Assembly: GCA_043764015.1 (NCBI GenBank)
Contig: JAYUKY010000100.1
Coordinates: forward strand, 1 to 32,408
Direction of reading: 5' to 3'
Length of the DNA stretch: 32,408 bases
From: JANYGM01 sp043764015
GTDB lineage: Bacteria > Bacteroidota > Bacteroidia > Cytophagales > Thermonemataceae
Shown here: positions 7,559-15,800 of the stretch, one piece after another
Numbering within the stretch: position 1 is the first letter of the stretch
Layout: every line of letters starts with the position of its first letter
Position numbers and translations under genes: made by a program
The notes under the pieces: generated by a model
What the model was told of the DNA's origin: nothing
Databases searched by the model: none
The model's input: the letters and a program-made list of their open reading frames with translations, nothing else

Positions 7559-9877
7559 CTATTGTATGTTCACTCTCACGCCCAAAAAACCTCTAATTCC
7601 CTGTGTAGGTGCATAAATATAATTAGGGTCAAAACTCACGCCATACGGATTTGTTGGTGTGGCAAGAACTTGCCCATTTGCGCCAAATTGCACATTTTTA
7701 TCAAATGGGTCTTTTGCACCAGCAATAATAAAAGGATTATTTTCTCTGAAAGGAGTCCAATTAAGCAGATTTTTCACGCCTGCATAAATTTCAATATTTT
7801 TAAATTTGTTGTAAGAAAATTGAATATTTTGCGTACTCCACCAAGGCGAGTTTTGCTGACGTGGGTCAAGTCCGCCCAGCGTAGGCAAACGCATAGGACT
7901 ATAAATATTGCCTGTATAGTCAATAACAAGGTTTATTTTAGGGATTTTGTAGGTTACAGCCCAAACTCCTGTAAAATTTTCTGTCAAAATTTGCCTTTCA
8001 GTTTCTCCGTTTGTGGTAATAGTATTTGCCATCAAAGTACCGCCTGTAATGATTTTCAAACCGTCCAGTTTGCCCTCAAATTCCACATCAATATTTAGGC
8101 TAACTCCTTTACTTTCAGCATATCCAGAAAGATTATCATAAATAATTTTGTTGGGGTCAATGTCATAATTTCCAATAATTCTGTTATTAAAAAACGTATA
8201 AAAAGCACTTGCATCAAGTCCAATATAGGTTTCATTTTGGAGATTTATTTTTTTGATATAATTAAGATTTATGTTGTAAGATTTTTCAGGATTTAGTTTG
8301 TTTTTTATTTCTACTTCTCTTGCGCCTGTGAGGGCTGCGTGGTCTTCTGTAAAAAGATTTACAACCCTAAAACCCGTTCCTGCGTTCAAACGAATGATAT
8401 TTCTGTTATTGATAGAATATTTGTAGGCAAGGCGTGGCGTAAAAATATTTCCGTGATAAGAATTATAATCATATCTAAAACCTGTCAAAAATTTATGTTT
8501 TGGAGAAATTTTTAATTCATTTTGTACAAATATTCCTGGCAACCACGTTTTTTGTGGCTGATTTGTTTGATTTAAAATGTCGTTTGAAGCGGTTGCAGGG
8601 GTATTATCATCATAATATGTATAACGCAAAGCCGCACCAATCAAAAAATCATTTCTTCCTATTGTCTTATCCCAAACAAGTTGAGAAAAACCAATATGTT
8701 GTTTGGCAATATAAGAAGTTTTACCATAACGACTATCTTGGTCGTGTAAGTTATAAGAAAAAGATAATATTATTTTCTCTTTTGTGGGAAGTTGGTAGTT
8801 ACCCAAAAGCTCGTAACGGTTGGTATAAATGCTTTCTCCGTAAATGCTATCTCCGCCCCTAAATTGTTTTGTCCATCTGGTATCTCCACCCCAACGGTCT
8901 TCATAAAAATACCGCCCAGCAATACTAAAAATGCGGTTTTCTTTCCTTTGAATATTATATTTCTGGAAAAATGAAACCCTGTGTTGGAGTGTCATATCCG
9001 TAAAATTATCCTTATTTTTATCAACAATATTCTGAAAATTAAAATAATTGATACCAGTTAAAACGCTGATTTTCTTGTTGATATTCGTTTTTAGGCTCAA
9101 ATCTGCGCTTAATTCCTGCCAAGATGTTGCCATAATATCCGCAGAAAAAAGTGAGGCGTTTTGCGGTTTTTTGGTAATAATATTGATGATTCCGCCTACC
9201 GCCTCACTTCCATACAAAGACGAGGCAGGACCTTTGACTATTTCCACACGTTCCACCAAACTATTAGGAATGCCAGACAAGCCATAAACCGTTGACAGAC
9301 TGCTCACAATAGGCATTCCATCTATCAAAACCATTGTATAAGGTCCTTCTAAGCCGTTTATATGAATGTCGCCCGTATTGCAGACGTTGCAATTTAGTTG
9401 TGGGCGCACACCATTGACATTTTGGAGCGCATCAAAAATGCTTGGCGTGGGGTTTTTCTTAAAAAAAGTAGGTGAATAAACCTCTACAGGAACAGGGCTT
9501 TCTAGCCTAGAAACCTCTTTTTGCGTACCCGTAACAACAACATCATCTAAATCAGCGTCCTCTTTTAGTTCAATTAAAATAGGTTTTTCAGTAGTGGAAA
9601 GTGTATCTTTTGCCATTATCTGGTGCGTTTCTGGCTGAAAACCAACTGCATTGATAACGAGTTTTGGTAGTTTTTTTTCTTCTAAATCAATAGAAAATAT
9701 ACCTAATTCATTAGAAATTACGCCAGTAGTTGTCCCAAAAATCTTTATTGTAGCATAAGGAATAGGTTTTTGATTTTGCTTTTCAATGATTTTTCCCTTA
9801 ATATTTTGAGCAGATATTTTGTTATGAAATATTACTGTTGATAGAATAACAAACAATAATTTTAAAGATATTTTCAT
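7559..9877 (-). CDS. TonB-dependent outer-membrane receptor
   Basis: A 772-residue receptor. It has a signal peptide (1-23), then a carboxypeptidase-regulatory-like beta domain (about 25-105; KGKIIEKQNQKPIPYATI). A TonB-box-like DDVVVTGT lies at 111-118, and the plug at about 125-240 ends with VKGPASSLYGSEAVGGIINI. A 22-strand-type beta barrel follows, with a terminal aromatic-rich strand. The plug contains a CNVC motif (Cys163, Cys166), seen in a subgroup of Bacteroidota receptors often thought to handle metals; the substrate here is not determined. It imports a substrate across the outer membrane using TonB/ExbBD energy. The gene stands alone with a good promoter and no adjacent SusD, transporter or regulator to hint at the ligand. 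Confidence 0.93.
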   Translation of the reverse strand: MKISLKLLFVILSTVIFHNKISAQNIKGKIIEKQNQKPIPYATIKIFGTTTGVISNELGIFSIDLEEKKLPKLVINAVGFQPETHQIMAKDTLSTTEKPILIELKEDADLDDVVVTGTQKEVSRLESPVPVEVYSPTFFKKNPTPSIFDALQNVNGVRPQLNCNVCNTGDIHINGLEGPYTMVLIDGMPIVSSLSTVYGLSGIPNSLVERVEIVKGPASSLYGSEAVGGIINIITKKPQNASLFSADIMATSWQELSADLSLKTNINKKISVLTGINYFNFQNIVDKNKDNFTDMTLQHRVSFFQKYNIQRKENRIFSIAGRYFYEDRWGGDTRWTKQFRGGDSIYGESIYTNRYELLGNYQLPTKEKIILSFSYNLHDQDSRYGKTSYIAKQHIGFSQLVWDKTIGRNDFLIGAALRYTYYDDNTPATASNDILNQTNQPQKTWLPGIFVQNELKISPKHKFLTGFRYDYNSYHGNIFTPRLAYKYSINNRNIIRLNAGTGFRVVNLFTEDHAALTGAREVEIKNKLNPEKSYNINLNYIKKINLQNETYIGLDASAFYTFFNNRIIGNYDIDPNKIIYDNLSGYAESKGVSLNIDVEFEGKLDGLKIITGGTLMANTITTNGETERQILTENFTGVWAVTYKIPKINLVIDYTGNIYSPMRLPTLGGLDPRQQNSPWWSTQNIQFSYNKFKNIEIYAGVKNLLNWTPFRENNPFIIAGAKDPFDKNVQFGANGQVLATPTNPYGVSFDPNYIYAPTQGIRGFLGVRVNIQ

Positions 9878-9929
9878 TATTATGGTGATTGATTTTATAA
9901 TTTAAGTTTACACTATCTTTTAATTTATG

Positions 9930-9960
9930 CAAAAGTAATATAAAAATATTATAAGTCCAA
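9930..9960 (-). promoter_or_regulatory. Predicted promoter of the TonB receptor gene
   Basis: On the minus strand TTG (9958-9960) is separated by 20 bases from TACTTTTG (9930-9937), an exact TAnnTTTG. The leader to the ATG at 9877 would be about 45 bases. I see no obvious Fur-type operator overlapping it. Confidence 0.55.
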
Positions 9961-10018
9961 ATTTATTTTTAGGCAAGTCTAAAAAATTATAAAATGCTAT
10001 ACCTTTAAAAACAGTTTT

Positions 10019-10045
10019 TTGTGTTGGAAATTTGTGTTATATTTG
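10019..10045 (+). promoter_or_regulatory. Predicted promoter with leader shared by the next gene pair
   Basis: TTG (10019-10021) and an exact TATATTTG (10038-10045) are 16 bases apart. The surrounding text TTTTTTGTGTTGGAAATTTG is nearly repeated at 10722-10745, upstream of the small-protein/retropepsin pair, with the same 16-base spacing. Confidence 0.45.
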
Positions 10046-10074
10046 TGTAGAATAACCATTTAAACACCAAAATT

Positions 10075-10680
10075 ATGGCATTTTCAGCATATAAAACACT
10101 AGAATTGGTACAAGATAAGTATCCACAAATAGAAGTTAGAAACCAAAAATTTATTCCTAATGATTTGGATGAATTTGTTGTAAAACCATCTTTAATAGAA
10201 GAAATAGACCTTAATTTGCTCACTTACCGTAGCAACGAATTTTATGCTACAGAAAACCTTGTTTCTCCCATTTTGAGAGCAGCGTGGAGAAAATATATGA
10301 CAGAAATAAATATGTGGACACATCAAGCTATTAAATATGATGAGGATTTGAGTGGAACGCCTGATTTTATGTTTACTCATCTCAAAAAAGAACAATATGA
10401 AGTAATGTCTTATCCTATTATCACGACAGTAGAAGCAAAAGCAGAAAATTTTGTAGAGGGTTGGGCGCAATGTATTACACAAATGCTTGCTTGTCAGAAA
10501 CTTAACACAAAACCAAATGTAGTTATTTTTGGGATTGTTACGACTGGCAAACAGTGGGAATTTGCTAAATTAGAAGGAAATATCGTTACAAAAAACATTG
10601 TCGGTTGTGATATTTACGGTTTACCAAAACTACTCGCTATGTTGGATTACTTACTGGGAGAAGCTAAAAAGCAATTATAA
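10075..10680 (+). CDS. PD-(D/E)XK nuclease-like protein
   Basis: A 201-residue cytoplasmic protein not assigned to a named family. It carries the elements of a restriction-endonuclease-like core: SGTPDFMF (93-100, Asp97), TTVEAKAE (117-124, Glu120-x-Lys122) on the next strand, and a following helix with Gln136 (AQCITQMLACQKL). The strand NVVIFGIVTTGKQWEF (148-163) fits the last core strands of such folds. Similar stand-alone proteins are frequent in cyanobacteria and Bacteroidota and are usually annotated as hypothetical. Catalysis and substrate are not shown. The gene ends at a terminator at 10697-10729, and its promoter region is copied upstream of the next two genes. Confidence 0.68.
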   Translation: MAFSAYKTLELVQDKYPQIEVRNQKFIPNDLDEFVVKPSLIEEIDLNLLTYRSNEFYATENLVSPILRAAWRKYMTEINMWTHQAIKYDEDLSGTPDFMFTHLKKEQYEVMSYPIITTVEAKAENFVEGWAQCITQMLACQKLNTKPNVVIFGIVTTGKQWEFAKLEGNIVTKNIVGCDIYGLPKLLAMLDYLLGEAKKQL

Positions 10681-10696
10681 AATTTTATTGATTTAT

Positions 10697-10729
10697 AACA
10701 GTTTGAATATTTTTCAGACTGTTTTTTTT
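10697..10729 (+). terminator. Intrinsic terminator overlapping the next promoter
   Basis: The stem AACAGTTTGA/TCAGACTGTT (10697-10706 and 10714-10723, one G-T pair) has a 7-base loop and is followed by eight T. The T-run merges with the TTTTTTTTGTGTTG of the following promoter-like region. Confidence 0.75.
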
Positions 10730-10754
10730 GTGTTGAAAATTTGTACTATATTGC
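10728..10754 (+). promoter_or_regulatory. Promoter-like sequence of the small-protein/retropepsin pair
   Basis: TTG (10728-10730), 16 bases, then TATATTGC (10747-10754). The -7 match is weaker than upstream, but the region copies the layout and much of the sequence at 10014-10050. The leader to the ATG at 10772 would be very short. Confidence 0.35.
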
Positions 10755-10771
10755 ACAAAAATACTACTTTT

Positions 10772-10999
10772 ATGGAAATACTAACATTAGAGCAAATCAA
10801 AACAGAATATCCTGATGAATGGGTACTTCTTGGAAATCCTGAAATTGTAGGTGCAACTGTACTTGCTGGCACAGTTGTTTTCCATAGCAAAGATAAAAGA
10901 GAAATAGCCTACAGTAATATTGATTGGCGTAAGCATTTTGATAATGCTATTACAATTTTCACAGGTTTACAGACTACAAAACGTAAATTTTGGCTATGA
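10772..10999 (+). CDS. Small conserved-looking protein paired with a retropepsin
   Basis: A 75-residue protein beginning MEILTLEQIKTEYPDEWVLL. The open frame runs upstream to 10598, but that part crosses the nuclease-like gene's 3' end, the terminator and the promoter. I therefore take the ATG at 10772. The visible core is WVLLGNPE (16-23), then GTVVFHSKDKREIAY (32-46), which looks like a small beta-rich fold. There is no signal or membrane segment. The stop codon overlaps the next start as ATGA, so the two products are probably made together. I recall similar small protein/aspartic protease pairs in cyanobacteria and Bacteroidota, but know no established function. It may be a partner, chaperone or substrate of the protease. 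Confidence 0.72.
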   Translation: MEILTLEQIKTEYPDEWVLLGNPEIVGATVLAGTVVFHSKDKREIAYSNIDWRKHFDNAITIFTGLQTTKRKFWL

Positions 11000-11382
11000 A
11001 ATATTCTTTTGAATTGACAGAAACAGTTAATTTGATTATTATAATAGCACAAATAGATGGTTATGATGTACGCTTGGCATTAGATACAGGCGCATCTGAT
11101 AGTGTTATTGATTTGACTGCTTTGATGATTGCAGGTTATCACAAAAGTAATGTTTCAGAGATTGTTGAGTTAGAAACCGCAAAAGGAAGTATTGATGCAG
11201 ATATTTATGTAATTAGAGAAATGAAAGCATTAGGAATAACAAACAATAATTTCAAAATTTGTTCGTATGATTTCCTTATAAATGGCGTACTTACTGAAAT
11301 AGATGGTGTTTTAGGTCTAGATTTTTTCAAAAATAGAAAAATTTGCATAGATTTTGTTACATTTGAAATTACAATTACTTAG
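10996..11382 (+). CDS. Retropepsin-like aspartic protease (clan AA)
   Basis: A 128-residue single-lobe aspartic protease-like protein. The catalytic motif is LALDTGASDSVIDL (28-41, Asp30), and the second signature IDGVLGLDFFKNRKI (102-116) matches the hydrophobic-Gly element of retropepsin-type proteases. With one lobe it would have to form a homodimer to be active. It has no signal peptide or clear transmembrane helix (the LIIIIAQI run at 13-20 is a beta strand of the fold), so it is probably cytoplasmic. A TTG at 10990 is in frame, but the ATG at 10996 overlaps the upstream stop (ATGA). Substrate unknown. Confidence 0.8.
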   Translation: MKYSFELTETVNLIIIIAQIDGYDVRLALDTGASDSVIDLTALMIAGYHKSNVSEIVELETAKGSIDADIYVIREMKALGITNNNFKICSYDFLINGVLTEIDGVLGLDFFKNRKICIDFVTFEITIT

Positions 11383-11431
11383 CAATACAATAATCAAAAC
11401 TAATCAAAAAATAATTTAATTAAAAACCAGT

Positions 11432-12166
11432 ATGAAAAACAATATTCCTAGCATTGCTATCAGCATTGCCATCATCATTACGGCACTTATTTTGGGTCGT
11501 GCTTTGCAAAACCGCAACAAAAAAACAACAGATAATTTGAGCGTTACGGGTGGTTCTGCTCGTGATTTCGTTTCTGATTTGATTGTTTGGAACGCAAGTT
11601 TTTCAAGGAAAAATTTGGAACTAAAAGATGCCTACAAAGCATTAGAAGAAGATAAAACACGCATAAAATCATATCTTGTGGAGAAAGGTGTGCCAGAAAC
11701 ATCTATCATTTTTTCTGCAGTTTCTACGCAAAAAGATTTCCAAGACGTTACTAATGATGAAGGTAGGAGAATTAGTAGCCGTTTTGTGGGTTACATTTTG
11801 CAACAAAATGTGAGTGTAGAGTCAAAAGAAGTGGATAAAGTTGAAATAATTTCTCGTCAGATTACAGAACTTATCAATAGCGGCATTGAGCTAACTTCAA
11901 CGATGCCACAATATTTTTATACACAACTTGCCTCATTAAAAATTCAAATGCTGGAAGAAGCCTCAAAAGATGCTAAATTGCGTGCAGAAAAAATCTCTTC
12001 AAATGCAGGTGGAGATTTGGGAAAACTTCAAAACTCACAAATGGGTATTTTCCAAATAACAGCACAAAATTCGTCAGAAGGCTACAGTTATGGCGGTGCT
12101 TTCAACACAGATTCTAAGAAAAAAACGGCAACAATCACCGTAAAACTACAATATCAACTAGATTAG
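11432..12166 (+). CDS. SIMPL (DUF541) domain protein, membrane-anchored
   Basis: A 244-residue protein with one N-terminal hydrophobic helix (about 7-22) acting as an uncleaved anchor or signal, then a SIMPL/DUF541 domain. Visible marks are LSVTGGSARDFVSDLIVWNASF (36-57, the first strand pair) and the helix LKDAYKALEEDKTRIKSYLVEKG. The segment EEASKDAKLRAEKISSNAGG (175-194) and the last strand TATITVKLQYQLD complete it. The family includes Brucella BP26/OMP28, which forms periplasmic rings, and the mouse IRAK-interacting SIMPL. The precise role in bacteria is unclear. It precedes ftsX but is separated by a heptad hairpin, so co-transcription would be limited if that hairpin terminates. Confidence 0.85.
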   Translation: MKNNIPSIAISIAIIITALILGRALQNRNKKTTDNLSVTGGSARDFVSDLIVWNASFSRKNLELKDAYKALEEDKTRIKSYLVEKGVPETSIIFSAVSTQKDFQDVTNDEGRRISSRFVGYILQQNVSVESKEVDKVEIISRQITELINSGIELTSTMPQYFYTQLASLKIQMLEEASKDAKLRAEKISSNAGGDLGKLQNSQMGIFQITAQNSSEGYSYGGAFNTDSKKKTATITVKLQYQLD

Positions 12167-12268
12167 GTACGAGGTTTGAGGTACGAGGTACGAGAAGTTT
12201 TTGTCGTAATTTTCACATAAAAAATTCTATTTATTTCGTACCTCGTACCTCAAACTTCACACCTCAAA
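12166..12268. repeat. Heptad inverted repeat (GTACGAG) between the SIMPL gene and ftsX
   Basis: Left units GTACGAG, GTTTGAG, GTACGAG, GTACGAG begin at the SIMPL gene stop. A perfect 19-base-pair stem joins 12174-12192 to 12237-12255. The loop holds TTTTTGTCGTAATTTT (12198-12213). The right arm ends a few bases before the ftsX ATG at 12273. Confidence 0.8.
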
Positions 12269-12272
12269 AAAG

Positions 12273-13154
12273 ATGGTTTCAACAAAATTACAGAGTAAAA
12301 AACTGGGAAGTTATCCTTATTTTAGTGTTGTTTTGAGCATTACTATTGCACTTTTTGTGATAGGGATTTTTAGTGTGCTGATGCTTGTCGCAAGGCAATT
12401 TAGTCAAGTCATTAAAGAAAATCTAGAAATTCAAATAATGCTTAATAATGGCTTAAATGATGCTGCACGACCACAATTAGAGCAAATTTTACTTCAAAAA
12501 CCTTATATACAAGAAGGCAAATTACGTTTTATTAGCAAAGAAGATGCTGCCAAAGAACTGGTTGGGCAACTAGAAGGAGAGAATTTTATGGAACTTTTAG
12601 GTACAAATCCGCTCAAAAATCAGTACATTATCAACATAAAATCAGAGTTTTATGAAAAAGATAAACTTTTAGAAATTGAAAAAGATTTGCGTAAAACTGC
12701 TAATATTGATGACGTTTCTTATGCAAAAACAAGTATCACCCAAACAAATAATAATATTGCTACTATAAGTTTTGTTTTGTTCACTTTTGCACTGATTATG
12801 CTTATTGTAGTGGTGATTTTGATACATAATACTATCCGTTTAGCACTTTTTTCGCAACGCCTTATTATACGTAGTATGCAACTCGTAGGTGCAACAGCAG
12901 GTTTTGTGCGTGCGCCTTTCTTGCATACAGCCGCATTACAGGGCATTTTTAGCGGACTTTTAGCAAGTGGTTTGCTTTTTGGAATTCTTACTTATCTTCA
13001 AAAAGAAGTGGCAGAACTTAGCACACTTATTCATTTGCCAAGCTTGTTTATTATTTTTGCGGCTTTGGTGGTTTTAGGGCTGATTATTAGTGTTTTTAGC
13101 TCCTATAGAGCCGTAAGCCACTATTTAGGAATGTCTTTAGATGACCTTTATTGA
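12273..13154 (+). CDS. ftsX: Cell division protein FtsX
   Basis: A 293-residue membrane subunit of the FtsEX ABC-type complex, which links the divisome to peptidoglycan hydrolase activation. Topology is typical: a short cytoplasmic N-terminus, TM1 (about 17-41), a periplasmic domain (about 45-160) and three more helices (about 164-185, 221-241, 256-278). The cytoplasmic loop IRLALFSQRLIIRSMQLVGAT (188-208) is the family's hallmark coupling segment. No ftsE lies next to it, as is common in this phylum where ftsX is separate. The start is the first ATG after the heptad hairpin. It is followed by another heptad hairpin before trpS. Confidence 0.93.
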   Translation: MVSTKLQSKKLGSYPYFSVVLSITIALFVIGIFSVLMLVARQFSQVIKENLEIQIMLNNGLNDAARPQLEQILLQKPYIQEGKLRFISKEDAAKELVGQLEGENFMELLGTNPLKNQYIINIKSEFYEKDKLLEIEKDLRKTANIDDVSYAKTSITQTNNNIATISFVLFTFALIMLIVVVILIHNTIRLALFSQRLIIRSMQLVGATAGFVRAPFLHTAALQGIFSGLLASGLLFGILTYLQKEVAELSTLIHLPSLFIIFAALVVLGLIISVFSSYRAVSHYLGMSLDDLY

Positions 13155-13258
13155 TGTGTGATATGTGATGTGTGATATATGATGTAAACACATTGTTTGT
13201 CGTTAAAAGATACATCATATACACACATCATATATCACACATAACATATCACATATCA
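13152..13258. repeat. Heptad inverted repeat (TGATGTG) between ftsX and trpS
   Basis: Left units TGATGTG, TGATATG, TGATGTG, TGATATA, TGATGTA overlap the ftsX stop codon. The right arm (13211-13258) is the reverse-complemented word (CATCATA, TATCACA, CATATCA). The centre holds TTGTTTGTCGTTAAAA (13195-13208). The right arm ends five bases before the trpS ATG. Confidence 0.8.
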
Positions 13259-13263
13259 AAAAA

Positions 13264-14232
13264 ATGCGTATTCTTACAGGTATTCAAAGTTCAGGGAAAC
13301 CACATTTGGGCAATATTTTAGGGGCTATTGCGCCTGCTATCCAGATGTCTGTTGTGCCTGAAAATGAATCTTTTTTCTTTATTGCGGATTTTCATTCGCT
13401 TACTACTATCAAAGATGCGCAAGAGCGTATCCAAAATGTGCGTTCTGTGGCGGCTGCGTGGCTTGCCTGCGGTTTTGATGTAGAAAAAAATTATTTCTAC
13501 CGCCAATCTCGTATTCCAGAGGTGTGCGAACTAACGTGGTTTTTGAACTGTTTTACGCCTTTTCCTACACTTGCCAACGCTCATTCTTTCAAAGATAAAT
13601 CAGAAAATTTAGCTGACGTAAATGCAGGACTTTTTGATTATCCTGTGCTTATGGCGGCAGATATTTTGCTTTATGATGCCCAAATTGTGCCTGTTGGGAA
13701 AGACCAAGTCCAACACCTAGAAATCACACGTGATATAGCTGAAAAGGTCAATTATCACTATCAAAAAGAGATTTTTGTTGTGCCAAATGTGCGCATAGAC
13801 GAAACCGTAATGACAATTCCTGGTATAGACGGGAGAAAAATGAGTAAATCTTATAAAAATACAATTGATATTTTTGTTTCTGAAAAAGAGCTTAAAAAGC
13901 AAATAATGAGTATCGTAACGGATAGTACACCCTTAGAAGCTCCCAAAGACCCAAATACTTGTAATGCGTTCAAAATTTATTCTCTTGTTGCAGATACTAC
14001 ACAAATAGAACAAATGTGTCAGAACTATTTAGGGGGCAATTATGGGTATGGTCATATCAAAACTGCTATTTTAGAACTAATCTTGGAAAAGTACAATAAA
14101 GAACGAACTTTGTATAATGCTTATATGGCTAATCCTTTGGAATTAGACAGTATTTTAGCCATTGGTGAAACAAAAGCTAAAAAAATAGCACAAACCACGC
14201 TCTCACGTGTGCGTGAAGTGTTGGGATTTTAA
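13264..14232 (+). CDS. trpS: Tryptophanyl-tRNA synthetase
   Basis: Charges tRNA-Trp with tryptophan in the cytoplasm; class Ic synthetase. The 322-residue length is normal for the bacterial enzyme. The HIGH-type motif PHLGNILG is at 13-20 and the second ATP-binding motif GRKMSKSYKN at 189-198. Substrate-site blocks DYPVLMAADILLYDA (124-138) and VPVGKDQVQHLEITRDIA (141-158) are intact. The start ATG lies immediately after the right arm of the heptad hairpin, so the message leader is mostly repeat. The downstream 386-base spacer holds dispersed repeats rather than a clear terminator. Confidence 0.97.
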   Translation: MRILTGIQSSGKPHLGNILGAIAPAIQMSVVPENESFFFIADFHSLTTIKDAQERIQNVRSVAAAWLACGFDVEKNYFYRQSRIPEVCELTWFLNCFTPFPTLANAHSFKDKSENLADVNAGLFDYPVLMAADILLYDAQIVPVGKDQVQHLEITRDIAEKVNYHYQKEIFVVPNVRIDETVMTIPGIDGRKMSKSYKNTIDIFVSEKELKKQIMSIVTDSTPLEAPKDPNTCNAFKIYSLVADTTQIEQMCQNYLGGNYGYGHIKTAILELILEKYNKERTLYNAYMANPLELDSILAIGETKAKKIAQTTLSRVREVLGF

Positions 14233-14291
14233 GGAATTGTAATAATTGTGAAGGATATACTGTGAACGGCTTGGATTTCAGAAAATGTATT

Positions 14292-14445
14292 AAAGTCCAG
14301 CGGACTGGCATATTTATAGAAAGACAATATATTCTGTATTCAGCCCCAGCGGGGCGGCATATTTATAGAAAAATTATGTCAAAAAATATATTGGTTTTAA
14401 CGGAGTGATACTTTTATAAATATGTCGTCCCGCTGGGACTGGCTT
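14292..14445. repeat. Three-unit palindromic repeat (CCAGCGG...CATATTTATAGAAA), copy 1
   Basis: Two direct units (14296-14322, TCCAGCGGACTGGCATATTT; 14343-14372, CCCCAGCGGGGCGGCATATT) are followed by one inverted unit (14411-14444, TATAAATATGTCGTCCCGCT). Each unit has a small GC palindrome joined to ATATTTATAGAAA. The same three-unit layout appears at 25720-25872. I have the impression that this repeat type is common in Bacteroidota genomes. Confidence 0.7.
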
Positions 14446-14489
14446 GGATTTTTCCGAAATCCCCCCATTTACAGTATAAATTTGTATTT

Positions 14490-14615
14490 TGTAGAGGCGT
14501 ACCCTTGTGGTCGCCCTGATTGCGAAAGCAACACGACAAACAGCACAGCAAACCAATCATAAAAAATAAATTTAAACCTATTCAAACAGGGCGACTACAA
14601 GGGTCGCACCCTACA
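14490..14615. repeat. Palindromic module GGTCGC...GCGACC, solo copy 2
   Basis: Left arm 14490-14517 (ACCCTTGTGGTCGCCCTG) and right arm 14587-14615 (GGGCGACTACAAGGGTCGC). The middle has GCGAAAGCAACACGACAAA. All three parts match the reverse complement of the inner module of the element at 2167-2408. It ends four bases before the ATG of the GNAT-like gene. Confidence 0.75.
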
Positions 14616-14618
14616 AAA

Positions 14619-15800
14619 ATGCAAATAGAAGAAGTTACAAATCTCACACAAGAGAAGGATTTTTTTGACCTTCCACAAAAAATGTACGCCAAAACGCCCC
14701 AATGGGTACGCCCAATGGATAACGACATACAAGGAGTTTTTGATAAAAAAGCTAATCCAGCTTTCAAAAGTGGCGAATGTACTCGTTTTTTATTACGCAA
14801 AGATAGCACACCAAACAGCGAAATTATTGGTCGTGTAGCAGTTTTTGTGAGTGAGAAGACCAAAAATAAAAATAATGACCAGCCGACAGGCGGAATGGGC
14901 TTTTTTGAATGTATCAATGATGAAAGAGCTGCTTTTATGTTGTTTGATGCCTGCAAAAAATGGCTCACAGAACGTAATTGTGAGGCAATGGACGGAAATA
15001 TTAACTTTGGAGGACGTGATAAATTCTGGGGGCTTTTGGTAGAAGGTTTTGAGCGAGAAGCTAATTATCAGCAAAATTATAACTTTCCATATTATCAGCA
15101 GTTTTTTGAAAATTATGGTTTTCAGGTTTATTTTAATCAATATACCTATTTTAGAAAGGTTTATGGTTTGAGTCAGGTCGTTCACGACAAAGCTAATAGG
15201 ATTTTTGAAGATAAAAACTACACTTTTGAAAATATTAGCCTTAAAAATCTACCAAAATATGCGGAAGATTTTAGGACAATTTATAATAATAGTTTTGCGT
15301 TGGCAGAAGGACTAAATCCAATGACAAAGCTAGAAGCAGATAAGATAATGAAAAAAATGAAGCCTATTATTGATGAAAGATTGATTACTTTTGGCTATCA
15401 TTTGGGTGTTCCTGTGGCTTTTGGCGTGTTTTTGCCAGAACTTAACCAGATTTTCAAATATCTCAACGGAAAATTAGATTGGATAGGAAAGCTAAAATTC
15501 GTTTACTATCGTTTCAGAAAAGTATGCAAACGTGTTCTTGGTGTGGCGTTTGGCGTGGCAAAATCTCATCACGGAAAAGGCTTAGATGCGGCACTTTCTG
15601 TGTGTTTGGAAAGAGAAACGCAAAAACGTAATTTTCCTTATACTGACCTAGAACTCAACTGGATAGGTGATTTTAATCCACCAATGATAAAGCTAATGCA
15701 AAATCTGGAGTTTACTATTTGCAAAAAACATATCACTTACCGCAAACTTTTTGACGAAAATAAGGTTTTTGTTAGACACGCTATCAGAAGTTATAGCTAA
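14619..15800 (+). CDS. GNAT-like N-acyltransferase family protein
   Basis: A 393-residue soluble protein of a family common in Bacteroidota and usually annotated as a GNAT or hypothetical protein. Blocks visible are TPQWVRPMDNDI (26-37), IIGRVAVFVSEK (69-80), GMGFFECINDERAA (92-105, the central strand and following helix) and FGGRDKFWGLLVEGFE (130-145). A C-terminal GNAT-like half has GVAFGVAKSHHGKGLDAAL. The open frame extends to a TTG at 14520, but those 33 codons are the dispersed palindromic repeat. The ATG at 14619, just after the repeat, is therefore the likely start. Substrate unknown; an acyl-CoA-dependent transfer is inferred from the fold. Confidence 0.78.
   Translation: MQIEEVTNLTQEKDFFDLPQKMYAKTPQWVRPMDNDIQGVFDKKANPAFKSGECTRFLLRKDSTPNSEIIGRVAVFVSEKTKNKNNDQPTGGMGFFECINDERAAFMLFDACKKWLTERNCEAMDGNINFGGRDKFWGLLVEGFEREANYQQNYNFPYYQQFFENYGFQVYFNQYTYFRKVYGLSQVVHDKANRIFEDKNYTFENISLKNLPKYAEDFRTIYNNSFALAEGLNPMTKLEADKIMKKMKPIIDERLITFGYHLGVPVAFGVFLPELNQIFKYLNGKLDWIGKLKFVYYRFRKVCKRVLGVAFGVAKSHHGKGLDAALSVCLERETQKRNFPYTDLELNWIGDFNPPMIKLMQNLEFTICKKHITYRKLFDENKVFVRHAIRSYS

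Noticed and set aside
14520..14618. N-terminal extension of the GNAT-like protein from a TTG codon
   Set aside because: These 33 codons are the dispersed GGTCGC palindromic module, which also occurs in a non-coding place at 2271-2378.
6338..14618. Riboswitch in the leaders of terC (manganese type) or trpS
   Set aside because: The leaders consist of heptad repeats or transposable DNA; no yybP-ykoY or T-box sequence signature was visible.
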